NCBI RefSeq assembly: GCF_007994985.1
Contig: NZ_VOQF01000007.1
Coordinates: forward strand, 310,001-374,000
Length of the DNA: 64,000 bases
Direction: 5' to 3'
From: Metabacillus litoralis
Lineage (GTDB): Bacteria > Bacillota > Bacilli > Bacillales > Bacillaceae
Shown: in pieces, positions 43,102 to 52,189 of the stretch
Position numbering within the stretch: position 1 is the stretch's first letter
Layout of the letters: every line of letters starts with the position of its first letter
Translations under genes and position numbers: made by a program
Notes under the pieces: model-generated
Databases searched by the model: none
Seen by the model: the letters and a program-made list of their open reading frames with translations, nothing else
What the model was told of the DNA's origin: nothing

Positions 43102-45231
43102 CTACTTTTTACAGAAAACATACGTTCCTAAATCTCGTATATCCACCTGATTATTTACTGGTGATGGATCATTTATTACTACCTTATGAGGATTAACTAT
43201 TTCTTTCCATCCTTCTACAAAAGGAAGCTCTATTGAATAAGAAGCATTTGGATGGTTATTGTGAACAACATACAAGAAATTCCATGGACCTAGTGTTTTT
43301 ACATCTTTTAAAAGGTAACAAATTAATTCCGGCTTCTGATCATCAAATAATAAATGCTCTTTGATTAAAGAAGAAGATGGTAAACGGAAAGCTCCATGAA
43401 GCTTTCTCAACTGTATTAACTCTTTAACATATTCAATATTTTCTTTATGGATAGAACGCTCTTTCCAATTGATCATATTTATATCGTCTGATGAGTTATA
43501 GCTATTTTCAACACCTTGTTTTGTTCTAAAGAATTCTTGTGCTGCATGGATAAAAGGAACTCCTTGCGAAAGAAGCACGATACTAGTTGCTAATCGATGT
43601 CTTGCTTCTCGTAGCTTGTTATCCTCGTCAGGCGCGTACAACTGGAAACGATCCCACATTGTATGGTTATCATGTGATTCAACGTAATTTATTGACTGAT
43701 GAGGATCTAAAAACATATTTGCAGACCCACTTATTATATTTTTCATTTGTTCATATTTTTCTAAATTCGTGTAAACAAATCCACAATCATCCACACTAAA
43801 TGTACTGCCTTTTATTACATCTCTGAATTGATCATTGAAAAAGCTAATTTCAGGAATTGTATTCGCATTGTCAATCGTTGCTTTCTTATCACCTGCTAAT
43901 GGTGTATTTAAATCCCAGCCTTCTCCTAGTAAAAATGCATCTTTTTTTATCGATAAAATTCTACTCTGCAACTCTTTCATTGTCTCAATATCCATAATCC
44001 CCATCAAATCAAAACGAAAGCCATCGACATCATATTCTTCTAACCAATATTGGGCACAATCAAGAATAAACTTTCTTACCATGCTTCGTTCTGAAGCAAG
44101 ATCATTTCCTACGCCTGTTCCATTTGAAGCAAATCCATTTTCATCATGTCTAAAGTAATATCCTGGTAGTAGCTTCTCAAAAGATGAATTTTCCTTGGAA
44201 TAAACATGATTGTATACAACGTCTATAATAACTTTAAAACCATATTCGTGAAGCTTTTGGATGAGCCTTTTAACCTCGATAATTCGTTTATAAGGATCTT
44301 TTGGATTTTGTGAATAGCTGCCTTCTGGTGCAAAAAAGTGTAGAGGATTATAACCCCAGTTATACGAATCTAGTGGATTTGTTTCATCTACTTCTTCATA
44401 ATCATTTATCGGTAATAACTCAATATGAGTAACACCTAGCTCTGACAAATAGGATAGACCTGTTGAATCACCTAAACTATTGTGTGTTTCTGTTTCTAAC
44501 CAGCCGTCGTATTGTCCTTTATTCACTATTCCACTATCAGGATGAATTGAAAAATCTCTTATGTGAGCTTCATAAATAATTGCGTCTGTTTTATTTTTGA
44601 GGAGAGGGGTACTTATTTTTTGAGTAGCTGTTTTTTCTTTATTAATAATTACACCATATAATCCATTTATTGATACAGCTTTTGCATAAGGATCAATGAC
44701 TTCATTCCACATTAAATTTATACAGGTAAGAAACGTATAATAGCTTTTTTCGTAATCACCTTCAAGAGTGATCGACCAGGTTCCTTTTTCACATCTTACC
44801 ATCTCATATGTTCCATACTCGTTAATGTTTTGATCATAAAGCCTAAGTTTTACTTGTGTTGCAGTGGGAGCCCATACTTTACACATTATTTTCTCATTGA
44901 AATAGGTAACACCTAGATCCTGACCCTCATAAGCAAACATATTGTCAAATTCATTTAAACGAATAACAGCTCCTATTTGCAGATCTGTTTCGCATCCGTC
45001 ACCATCAACAATAATGTATGTTTTACCAAACTCAATATCGCAGTCTGGCTTGCATATATATTTTATATAGCTTTCTATAAATACTTTTTCTTTAATTAAT
45101 AATGCTTCACTATAATCCTCTAACTTAAGATAGAAGGTCTTATCTTCACAATCGTGATCGATTGGGATAAGAATCGTTATTTCATCCATCGTATCTAAGA
45201 ACGCTTCAAATGACCTATTTATACTTAACAT
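43102..45231 (-). CDS. amyX: type I pullulanase
   Basis: 709 residues. It cleaves alpha-1,6 branch points in pullulan and glycogen/starch dextrins. There is no signal peptide, so it acts in the cytoplasm on imported or stored glucans. An N-terminal accessory region is followed by a CBM48 module (about 110-200) and the GH13_14 catalytic barrel. The type I pullulanase signature YNWGYNPLHF, the nucleophile region DGFRFDLMG, the acid/base LLGEGWD and VESHDNHTMWD are all present. Ribosome site GGAGGG before the ATG. The gene has its own terminator. Confidence 0.95.
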   Translation of the reverse strand: MLSINRSFEAFLDTMDEITILIPIDHDCEDKTFYLKLEDYSEALLIKEKVFIESYIKYICKPDCDIEFGKTYIIVDGDGCETDLQIGAVIRLNEFDNMFAYEGQDLGVTYFNEKIMCKVWAPTATQVKLRLYDQNINEYGTYEMVRCEKGTWSITLEGDYEKSYYTFLTCINLMWNEVIDPYAKAVSINGLYGVIINKEKTATQKISTPLLKNKTDAIIYEAHIRDFSIHPDSGIVNKGQYDGWLETETHNSLGDSTGLSYLSELGVTHIELLPINDYEEVDETNPLDSYNWGYNPLHFFAPEGSYSQNPKDPYKRIIEVKRLIQKLHEYGFKVIIDVVYNHVYSKENSSFEKLLPGYYFRHDENGFASNGTGVGNDLASERSMVRKFILDCAQYWLEEYDVDGFRFDLMGIMDIETMKELQSRILSIKKDAFLLGEGWDLNTPLAGDKKATIDNANTIPEISFFNDQFRDVIKGSTFSVDDCGFVYTNLEKYEQMKNIISGSANMFLDPHQSINYVESHDNHTMWDRFQLYAPDEDNKLREARHRLATSIVLLSQGVPFIHAAQEFFRTKQGVENSYNSSDDINMINWKERSIHKENIEYVKELIQLRKLHGAFRLPSSSLIKEHLLFDDQKPELICYLLKDVKTLGPWNFLYVVHNNHPNASYSIELPFVEGWKEIVNPHKVVINDPSPVNNQVDIRDLGTYVFCKK

Positions 45232-45425
45232 GTTATGCCCTCCAGACGAGAGTTTTTATTTATGAAAAATAGAGCTCTATATAGCTTAATTAGATGAAAA
45301 GTGGATTGAAACGCTCTTTAATTTTGGTTTGGTTAATTTTTATTGTTTCAGCTCACATGCATTAACTCAACCTACACCTTTAGTTTTACCAAAGCCTACT
45401 AAATTAAAAATATACTATAACGTCC

Positions 45426-46355
45426 CTAAATAATAATTGAAGCATGTGACTTTTTTACAGATATTTTTACTGGGCACTCCCCTACAACATCACCATCGGC
45501 ATGTAACAGAATATTCCCTTCAGAACGTGCAGCTACTTCTTGACAAATGATCTCCTTCACAGCTTTTCCCTTTAACTTCTTACTGAAAATTGGTGTCAAT
45601 AAAAGAAAAAAAAGTTGATATCTATTAATATCACTTACAACAGCTACATCTATATATCCATCATTTGAATTAGCATTAGGTGAAAGAAGCATATTCCATT
45701 GTGTATTAGGACGATTTGAAATGGTAATAAACCATACATTTTCGTAACTAATTAGCTCTCCATCTATTGTCATGTGTATGGTAAAAGGTTGATAATTCAA
45801 TAGTACCTTAATTAAGCTTGTCATAAACTTAATCCGCTTTATTAAAAAAGATTTATTTGTGTTTGTTATGGTTTTGGCTTTTGTATCAACTAGTTCAGCA
45901 TTTAATCCAATCCCGAGACGATTAATAAATGTTCTGCTTGAACCTTTTCTTTCTAAATGAAAATCTCCAAGGTCCATAGATGCTAATGGCTTTGTAAATT
46001 GTTGTCTTAAATATTTAACTGCCTTAATTGAATTACTCGGGAGTTTCGTTCCTCTAGAAGAATCCTTTCCACTTCCTGCATAAATAAAACCTATTTGAAT
46101 TTTATTTACTGGAGTTAAACCATTAATTATTTCATTGATGGTTCCATCCCCACCAATACCAATAATGGTTTTTAATCGATAGTTTTGGATAGCTGCAATT
46201 TGTCTAACAAGAACCTCTGCATGTCCTGCATATTCAGTATAAAAGGAGCGATAAGAAACTTTATTCTTCTCAAGCTCTTTTTTCACCTTTCTCCATGTCT
46301 TCAATGATTTACCATGACCAGCTTTTATATTAATAATAAAAAATAATCCATTCAT
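45426..46355 (-). CDS. ytlR: diacylglycerol/lipid kinase family protein YtlR
   Basis: 309 residues. It belongs to the DagK/YegS lipid-kinase superfamily, with the nucleotide-binding GIGGDGTINEIINGL near residue 66 and the phosphate loop GSGKDSSR. The substrate is not known; housekeeping DgkB is a separate gene in Bacillus. GGAGCC precedes the ATG. It is co-directional with ytlQ, but a 135-bp gap with a short hairpin separates the two. Confidence 0.87.
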   Translation of the reverse strand: MNGLFFIINIKAGHGKSLKTWRKVKKELEKNKVSYRSFYTEYAGHAEVLVRQIAAIQNYRLKTIIGIGGDGTINEIINGLTPVNKIQIGFIYAGSGKDSSRGTKLPSNSIKAVKYLRQQFTKPLASMDLGDFHLERKGSSRTFINRLGIGLNAELVDTKAKTITNTNKSFLIKRIKFMTSLIKVLLNYQPFTIHMTIDGELISYENVWFITISNRPNTQWNMLLSPNANSNDGYIDVAVVSDINRYQLFFLLLTPIFSKKLKGKAVKEIICQEVAARSEGNILLHADGDVVGECPVKISVKKSHASIII

Positions 46356-46445
46356 GTTATGGCTCCATTATCCATATTATTTTATGTATGTTAACCTATT
46401 ATGTTCTAGTTTTATAGAAGCTCTTTTCTTTATATAAGGGTTGTC

Positions 46446-46467
46446 AAGGCTCTAACGTAAGAGCCTT
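46446..46467 (-). terminator. weak terminator-like hairpin downstream of ytlQ
   Basis: AAGGCTCT and AGAGCCTT around a 6-nt loop, without a clear T run on the minus strand. Confidence 0.4.
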
Positions 46468-46490
46468 ACAAAATGCCCCTCCTCGAGGAA

Positions 46491-47447
46491 TCAATTAGAT
46501 TCATCCCATTCTGATCGATAGTAGGAATTTGTTAGACAATGAGACAATAACACCTGTGCTGCTTTTAACTGAGCATGTTTAAGTGGTGCAGAAGATTGTC
46601 GTAGTCTTTGAAACCAGCTTTCATATGTGCGTTTATCTAATATAGTAATATCGAAAGGAGCAAACGGATAATCTATATATCCATTTCGACTAATAATTAA
46701 TTTTTTTACAGGAAGATCTACGCCTTGTGAAGAAAGAAGTTTTGTTACAACTGTACCCGTCCGATTTAGGCTAATGAGCGGGTTTAAAAACTTCTTTTCA
46801 TTTTCACCTTTCCTCACACTCCAAAACTTCTCCTTTGAACCTGTAAAAATAGCTTCATCTAGTTGCTCAACAAATGACAGACAATATATTTCTGAAGTAC
46901 CAATAAGTATAATTTCTAATTCTACAGGTGCATTTTTCAACTTGAAAATTGGCCGATATAGTAATAAAAACTGATCAGGAAGGCGTTTTATGAAATAAGG
47001 AAGTAATTTATCTCTATAAATTGCTTTATCAACAGAAGATTTTTCTCTTATTGTTGAGCTTGCCCATCTTATTTGAAACCGAAAGATATAATCTAAAAAT
47101 AAATGTTTCAAATCATCCACTGTTTTTGGGATTGTTGTAAACTGAAACTGCAATTCTTCGTCATCTAGAGCTGTTTCATTAACTAGTGGCTTTATTTCTT
47201 GCTTTTCTATCTCTACCTCATCTTTTGAAAACCGATTTTTCACTTTTTGTAGAAATGTTTGTTTTTCTTCTTCTTGCTCTATTTGGATTTCACTAACTTT
47301 CATTACTGTGTGAAACATATTGTTTTCCCATGCTTTTGATACCTTATCCCATTGATGTCTTTTCAAACGGATAAATTGACTTGGATAGCGATAAGCATCA
47401 ATTTCATATCGTGAAATATAATCATATAGCTTAATTAATTGTGCCAA
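46491..47447 (-). CDS. ytlQ: NERD-like domain protein YtlQ
   Basis: 318 residues with unknown function. The N-terminal half is charged, with a variable linker (about 55-90). Residues 150-280 (LEIILIGTSEIYCLSFVEQL, then KLIISRNGYIDYPFAPF) resemble the NERD/restriction-like fold seen in proteins that sense or act on nucleic acids; this is a weak fold-level guess. The start is a TTG with GGAG 11 bases upstream. It lies between ytlR and the thpR-lrgAB cluster, in the place B. subtilis calls ytlQ. Confidence 0.72.
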   Translation of the reverse strand: MAQLIKLYDYISRYEIDAYRYPSQFIRLKRHQWDKVSKAWENNMFHTVMKVSEIQIEQEEEKQTFLQKVKNRFSKDEVEIEKQEIKPLVNETALDDEELQFQFTTIPKTVDDLKHLFLDYIFRFQIRWASSTIREKSSVDKAIYRDKLLPYFIKRLPDQFLLLYRPIFKLKNAPVELEIILIGTSEIYCLSFVEQLDEAIFTGSKEKFWSVRKGENEKKFLNPLISLNRTGTVVTKLLSSQGVDLPVKKLIISRNGYIDYPFAPFDITILDKRTYESWFQRLRQSSAPLKHAQLKAAQVLLSHCLTNSYYRSEWDESN

Positions 47448-47493
47448 TCGATTTTCAACTCCTCAGGTTCTATAAAACAATAAATAATCTAAT

Positions 47494-47603
47494 TAGGCTG
47501 TTTTGTAATCTTCTTTTATTTCAATAATGAAGGTTACAAGCCCTTTTTTAACCTTACAGAAGAAATAATAAGTTCAGGTTGCAACAACCTTTCAGAAAAG
47601 AGC
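47494..47603. repeat. dispersed intergenic repeat, copy 2 (AGGCTGTTTT ... GCAACAACCTTTCAGAAAAG)
   Basis: Shares both ends with 7436-7526: AGGCTGTTTT at the left and GCAACAACCTTTCAGAAAAG with AGC at 47581-47603 (21 of 23 identical). The centres are diverged and this copy is slightly longer. It lies between ytlQ and lrgB. Confidence 0.7.
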
Positions 47604-47632
47604 GTTACTCATAAATATAGTTGTGATTTTTT

Positions 47633-48319
47633 TTAGTTGATGAAAGATAAAATAACAGGACATAAAATGCTAGTGAAAATTGCACTTATAGTTAATGCAA
47701 TAGAACTGACCGCCCCTTCTACACTTCCTATTTCAAGCGCTCTTGCTGTTCCTATACCATGTGAAGCAGTACCAAATCCAATTCCTCTTGAGATGGAATT
47801 CTTTATTTTCAGCGTTTTTAATACATAAGGACCAATCATAGCTCCCGAAATACCAGCTACCATAACGTAAACAGCAGCCATAGCTGGCGTACCACCAAGT
47901 AATTCACTTATTTCCATCGCAATGGGAGTAGTCACAGACTTAGGCGCAATTGAGTACAATAACTCCTTATTAACGCCAACTATCAAACTCAATATGACTC
48001 CACTTATCACTCCAATGAACGATCCTATAAATACACTAATAAAGATACTGACTACATTACTTTTTATCAGCTTCCGATGATCATATAATGGAATAGCTAA
48101 AGCTACAACCGCTGGACCCAAAAGTCCATCAATCCACTTTCCACCGTACATATAACTTGTATAAGGTATTTTTAAAACAAGTAAAAAACAAACTGCAATA
48201 AAGCTGGCCGTAAAAATTGGGACAAGAATCGGGTATTTAAAGTGAACATACACTTTTTTCATTAACGCATATAAAGAAATGGTCATAATAATAAAGAAAA
48301 TACCAACAATGATCTTCAT
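47633..48319 (-). CDS. lrgB: LrgB/CidB family membrane protein
   Basis: 228 residues with about six membrane helices. Family blocks are GPAVVALAIPLYDHR and SITTP-like SVTTPIAMEISELLGG, then GFGTASHGIGTARALE. LrgB/CidB proteins pair with LrgA/CidA; members affect murein hydrolase activity and lysis in Staphylococcus, or import pyruvate (PftAB) in B. subtilis. Which applies here cannot be told. The start codon overlaps the lrgA stop as ATGA, so translation is coupled. Last gene of thpR-lrgA-lrgB. Confidence 0.88.
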   Translation of the reverse strand: MKIIVGIFFIIMTISLYALMKKVYVHFKYPILVPIFTASFIAVCFLLVLKIPYTSYMYGGKWIDGLLGPAVVALAIPLYDHRKLIKSNVVSIFISVFIGSFIGVISGVILSLIVGVNKELLYSIAPKSVTTPIAMEISELLGGTPAMAAVYVMVAGISGAMIGPYVLKTLKIKNSISRGIGFGTASHGIGTARALEIGSVEGAVSSIALTISAIFTSILCPVILSFIN

Positions 48320-48702
48320 ACTGACAGTCCTCTATCCTTTTTCTTTTCTTCACCTTTAGTTAAAATAAAATCACTAATTAAAGAAGACGCAGCCATCACA
48401 ATAAAAGTACTTATAAAGGCAATAGCTATTGTTAATAAGCCTTTTCCCTTAAATAGCTCAAGATAATCAATAACCCCTACAGTCGCTGGGATAAATAATA
48501 AAGGTAAATGCTTTAGTAAAAAAGCGCCTCCCAGTGAAAACCATTTTCTTTTTATAAATTTAAAGTGCAGTGCAGTAAATAGAAATAGCATTCCTATAAT
48601 ACTTCCTGGCACAGGAATTTGGCTTACATTTTGAATAAATACACCTATTAGATAGATTCCATACAGCAGAATAACTTGAAATGAAATTTTAAATATATTC
48701 AT
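48316..48702 (-). CDS. lrgA: LrgA/CidA family holin-like membrane protein
   Basis: 128 residues with four membrane helices. The CidA/LrgA signature is PVPGSIIGMLFLF in helix 2, then HLPLLFIPATVGVIDY. The charged C-terminus is GEEKKKDRGLSV. It is the holin-like partner of LrgB. The start overlaps the thpR stop by four bases and its stop overlaps the lrgB start by four bases. No LytTR-type regulator gene is nearby, unlike classical lrgAB loci. Confidence 0.88.
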   Translation of the reverse strand: MNIFKISFQVILLYGIYLIGVFIQNVSQIPVPGSIIGMLFLFTALHFKFIKRKWFSLGGAFLLKHLPLLFIPATVGVIDYLELFKGKGLLTIAIAFISTFIVMAASSLISDFILTKGEEKKKDRGLSV

Positions 48703-49289
48703 TCCCTTTTCTCCTTGTTTAGAAAAGGGAAATTGTCTTTAACTTCATACTTTGGTGCTCTATTGAGATGTGTTTGATAGAGGTTTATTTGTTCAACATA
48801 TAAGGAATTTGTATCTTTTTTAAAATGCTCTTCATGATCTATCGGTTTAATGAAGTTATCTTCCGATATCCATTTTCGTGCAATTGTAATATGTGGGCGA
48901 AATGGTTTTGAATCAAGATGAATTCCAATATCTTTACAAACATTATATACTTTTTGCTGCAAATCAGCTAAAGCTTCAGATTCTTCTAAAGAAATCCATA
49001 AAATTCTAGGGTGTTCCTTTTTTCCAAATGTATCAATTCCTTTTATATGCATCTGGAAAGGTGAATAAACTGAAGTAGTTTCGTGTAAGATTAACTTTAG
49101 TTTCTCCAGCTTTTCTGTTTCTTCTACATGTCCTAAAAATGCTAATGTAATATGGTAGTCCTCTGGATGAACCCATGATTTGAATGGTAAATTTTCTTTA
49201 TTAATCAAAATCCATTTGTTTATGATTTCTTTATTGTACTCATCTATTGGAACTGCAATAAAAAAATGAGTGTTATTTTGTTTTTGCAT
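48699..49289 (-). CDS. thpR: RNA 2',3'-cyclic phosphodiesterase (YtlP, 2H family)
   Basis: 196 residues. It is a 2H phosphoesterase with the two catalytic HxTx motifs HITLAFLG (near residue 46) and HITIARKW (near 138). The family hydrolyses 2',3'-cyclic phosphate ends on RNA and can ligate 2'-5' in the reverse reaction. AAAAGGGG lies eight bases before the ATG. It overlaps lrgA by four bases, an unexpected partnership with holin-like genes. It is the first gene of the cluster. Confidence 0.9.
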   Translation of the reverse strand: MQKQNNTHFFIAVPIDEYNKEIINKWILINKENLPFKSWVHPEDYHITLAFLGHVEETEKLEKLKLILHETTSVYSPFQMHIKGIDTFGKKEHPRILWISLEESEALADLQQKVYNVCKDIGIHLDSKPFRPHITIARKWISEDNFIKPIDHEEHFKKDTNSLYVEQINLYQTHLNRAPKYEVKDNFPFLNKEKRE

Positions 49290-49714
49290 AAACTAAACCC
49301 CTTTTCTTAAGGCTTTTGTTGTTAAAAGACATCATAATGTTACCGATACGTATCCACCACTAGATTTTAAAATGGTGCTTTCTAGATTTAAAATCAACCG
49401 TTAACAATTACCGCTATTTATTACTATATTTTATCCCACCTACCTGTGTATTAAAAGTATAAGAAATAGATTCTAATGATACTACAAATAAACACATAAC
49501 TAATGGCTAATCCTAGTATTTTTATATGAAATTATGTTTTGGTATAATATAATTTTATTGATAGGTTCAACATTATATAGAAATACTTTAATAAGACTGG
49601 TTACAAAAGTATTTAATAAAGAAATGGCTTATGATAACCTGTAGATTGATTTTTAGCGTTTAGCAGAAATCAACAAAAGGTTTAAGAGCAAGAAATAAAA
49701 AGGGATGTGAAGGT
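49290..49714. other. intergenic region upstream of cysK
   Basis: About 425 bp between divergent thpR and cysK. It has an extended -10 promoter word (TGGTATAAT, 49540-49548) on the plus strand, which would give a leader of about 160 nt. No T-box or S-box signature is seen. Confidence 0.45.
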
Positions 49715-50647
49715 ATGAAAGTTGTAAATAATGTTGCAGAATTAATTGGAAATACACCTTTAGTTAAATTAAATCGAATTAATCCAAAAGAAGGTGCAGC
49801 CATCTACTTAAAATTAGAATTTTTCAATCCTAGTGGAAGTGTAAAAGATCGTGCTGCTTATAATATGATTATAGAAGCTGAGAAACAAGGTTTATTAAAG
49901 CCAAATTCAACGATTATTGAACCAACAAGTGGAAATACTGGAATTGGGATTGCGATGAATGCAGCTGCACGTGGATATAAAGCGATACTCGTTATGCCAG
50001 ATACTATGACTTTAGAGCGAATTAATCTTTTAAAGGCATATGGAGCTGAAGTTGTGTTAACACCTGGTGATGAAAAGATGCCAGGTTCAATAAAAAAAGC
50101 AGAGCAGTTAACGAAGGAAATACCAAATGCATTTATGCCAATGCAATTTGACAACAGTGCAAATCCTGATGCACACCGTTTGACAACAGCTAAAGAAATC
50201 ATTGATGCAATGGATGAGATAGGAAAACCTCTTTCAGCCTTTATTGCAACCGCTGGGACAGGAGGGACTATTACTGGTACAGGTGAAGCTTTAAAAGAGC
50301 ACTATAAAGATTTATCTGTTCATGTTGTAGAACCAGCTGGATCACCAGTTCTATCAGGTGGTAAACCTGGAATGCATAAGTTAGTTGGGACAAGTCCAGG
50401 CTTTATTCCATCGATTTTAAACCAAAATGTCTATGATGAAATTTTCAAAATAGAAGATGAGCAAGCATATGATATAACAAGAAAACTAGCGCGTGAGGAA
50501 GGTCTATTAGTTGGTCCATCATCAGGTGCTGCATGTTATGCTGCAATTGAGGTAGCGAAGCGTCTAACACCAAATGATGTTGTTGTCTGCATCGTATGTG
50601 ACACAGGTGAACGTTATTTATCGAGTGATGTATTTGCATTTGAGTAG
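49715..50647 (+). CDS. cysK: cysteine synthase (O-acetylserine thiol-lyase) / YtkP
   Basis: 310 residues. It is a PLP enzyme that makes cysteine from O-acetylserine and sulfide. The PLP lysine lies in PSGSVKDRAA (Lys44), with the substrate loop TSGNTGIG (residues 70-77) and the PLP-phosphate glycine loop ATAGTGGTITGTG near 175. B. subtilis has the paralog YtkP in this location, so this may be the secondary enzyme rather than the main CysK. Start MKVVNNVAELIGNTPLVKL is typical. Terminator directly downstream. Confidence 0.92.
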   Translation: MKVVNNVAELIGNTPLVKLNRINPKEGAAIYLKLEFFNPSGSVKDRAAYNMIIEAEKQGLLKPNSTIIEPTSGNTGIGIAMNAAARGYKAILVMPDTMTLERINLLKAYGAEVVLTPGDEKMPGSIKKAEQLTKEIPNAFMPMQFDNSANPDAHRLTTAKEIIDAMDEIGKPLSAFIATAGTGGTITGTGEALKEHYKDLSVHVVEPAGSPVLSGGKPGMHKLVGTSPGFIPSILNQNVYDEIFKIEDEQAYDITRKLAREEGLLVGPSSGAACYAAIEVAKRLTPNDVVVCIVCDTGERYLSSDVFAFE

Positions 50648-50666
50648 GAAATAAGTTTCCACACTT

Positions 50667-50696
50667 AAGGAGAGAAAATATAATTTCTCTCCTTTT
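50667..50696 (+). terminator. cysK terminator
   Basis: AAGGAGAGAAA and TTTCTCTCCTT form a perfect stem with a short loop and a following T-rich tract. Confidence 0.85.
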
Positions 50697-50744
50697 ACAT
50701 TTAGATGTATTCTTTGGATGCACTGAAACCAAAGAGAAAAAATC

Positions 50745-51914
50745 TTATGTTTTTTTACTATACTGAAACCAAACTAACACAGGAATAGCTAATGTTGACA
50801 AGCAGCCAAAAAATAAATACACATGCATGACGGTATAACCTTCCATTATTAACCCTCCTACAAATGTACAAAACCAATTTCCTAACCCATTTCCAATAGC
50901 TGAATATAGTGAAATAGCTGTTGCACCTACTTTTTTCGGAGCTATATCCTTTACATACTGAATAGCACCAGGTATGAATAAGCCTACGGAAAATCCTTGG
51001 GCAATAGTTGAAAGATAAATAACATATAAAGGTGGTTCAATAAAATATAAAAACCATCGAAGTGCTGAAACAATCGTTGCTAAAATAATGATTCTAATGA
51101 TACCTAACTTAGCAATCATTCTTCCGGCTACTTTCATAAAGGGCGCTTCACTTCCAGCAGCAAGGAGAAAAGCAATACCAATTCCAGTTAATCCTCCACC
51201 AACTTCTGAAATTAATATACCAAAATAGATATTGTTAGCTAATATAGGTCCTAATACTAAAAATGTGACAAACAGAAAAATAAAATACTTTGGTACATTT
51301 GAAAGCTCTTTTAAGCCATCTTTTATACTAATCTTCATTGATTGATTTTCTTTCGGCAATCTCCAAGCAAATACACACGCAATGACTAATGTGATAGAGA
51401 AACCATAAAAAATAATAGACAAATTAGTTAAATCTGAAATCCAACCAACAATTAAAACGGATACAGCAAACCCTACTGCTCCCCAAAGGCGTATAGAACC
51501 ATATTGAGCCTTCGTTTTTTGAACATAGTTCATGGCAATACTATCTGATAAAGGAATAAGAGCACTTTGTGTTATCGCTAGGAGAATAGCAATAATGATA
51601 ATCCATGAATAACTAGCGACATATGAATAAATCAAGCCAAAAATTGCAGTGAAAATTAACGCAATGGTTAGCAAATAAGTTGGCCGCTGAGTCATATCAC
51701 TTAATACACCCCAAAGAGGCTGAACTAGAATCATAATAACAGGGCTTAAAGACATAATTGTTCCAATCTGACTTCCTGTTAAACCAATCACATCGTTTAA
51801 GTAAACTGATAATAGTGGAAAAAGAGAACCAAAGCCAAAAAAGATAAAAAAGTAATACAAATAAAAATTCGTATTAATAGCTCTAGCTTCTTGCTGTGGT
51901 AATGAATAACCCAT
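50745..51914 (-). CDS. major facilitator superfamily transporter
   Basis: 389 residues with about 12 membrane helices. The MFS loop 2-3 motif appears as GVLSDMTQRPTYLL near residue 73. The overall form resembles the MFS_1_like/HcaT-LacY branch. Substrate cannot be inferred. It is alone, convergent with cysK, and starts at an ATG with AGAAGGAA upstream. Confidence 0.85.
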   Translation of the reverse strand: MGYSLPQQEARAINTNFYLYYFFIFFGFGSLFPLLSVYLNDVIGLTGSQIGTIMSLSPVIMILVQPLWGVLSDMTQRPTYLLTIALIFTAIFGLIYSYVASYSWIIIIAILLAITQSALIPLSDSIAMNYVQKTKAQYGSIRLWGAVGFAVSVLIVGWISDLTNLSIIFYGFSITLVIACVFAWRLPKENQSMKISIKDGLKELSNVPKYFIFLFVTFLVLGPILANNIYFGILISEVGGGLTGIGIAFLLAAGSEAPFMKVAGRMIAKLGIIRIIILATIVSALRWFLYFIEPPLYVIYLSTIAQGFSVGLFIPGAIQYVKDIAPKKVGATAISLYSAIGNGLGNWFCTFVGGLIMEGYTVMHVYLFFGCLSTLAIPVLVWFQYSKKT

Positions 51915-51970
51915 GATGTTCCTTCTTTCTAAAATAGCTTTTTAAAAGATAGGCATTGTTAAAACATTAA

Positions 51971-51991
51971 TGTTGATTTCCGTTACATGCA
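51971..51991 (+). repeat. GTTGATTTCCGTTACATGC intergenic repeat
   Basis: TGTTGATTTCCGTTACATGC with A following, nearly identical to the copy at 32743-32763. It is preceded by a GGCATTGTTAAAAC segment (from 51951) that is also seen in altered form near 36492. Confidence 0.6.
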
Positions 51992-52057
51992 TTTGCATCA
52001 ATTAACAAAGTGCTAACATTCAACATTAAGCTGTAACATAGCCAAAAAACAAAAAGA

Positions 52058-52141
52058 AAAGGTACACTCAAAAAACTTTCTCCAAATAACCTACTTTAAG
52101 TAGAAGATTTTTAAAGAGAAGAGTTCTTTTGAGTTACCTTT
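52058..52141 (-). terminator. large structured terminator of pepV
   Basis: Outer arms AAAGGT and ACTCAAAA pair with TTTTGAGT and ACCTTT. Inner arms AACTTTCTC and GAGAAGAGTT pair as well, and CTACTTTAAGTAG forms a central hairpin. T-rich on the minus strand after the structure. Confidence 0.7.
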
Positions 52142-52189
52142 ATTAAATTCCATATTTATCCTACCACATTTTCACTAACAATACTGTTT

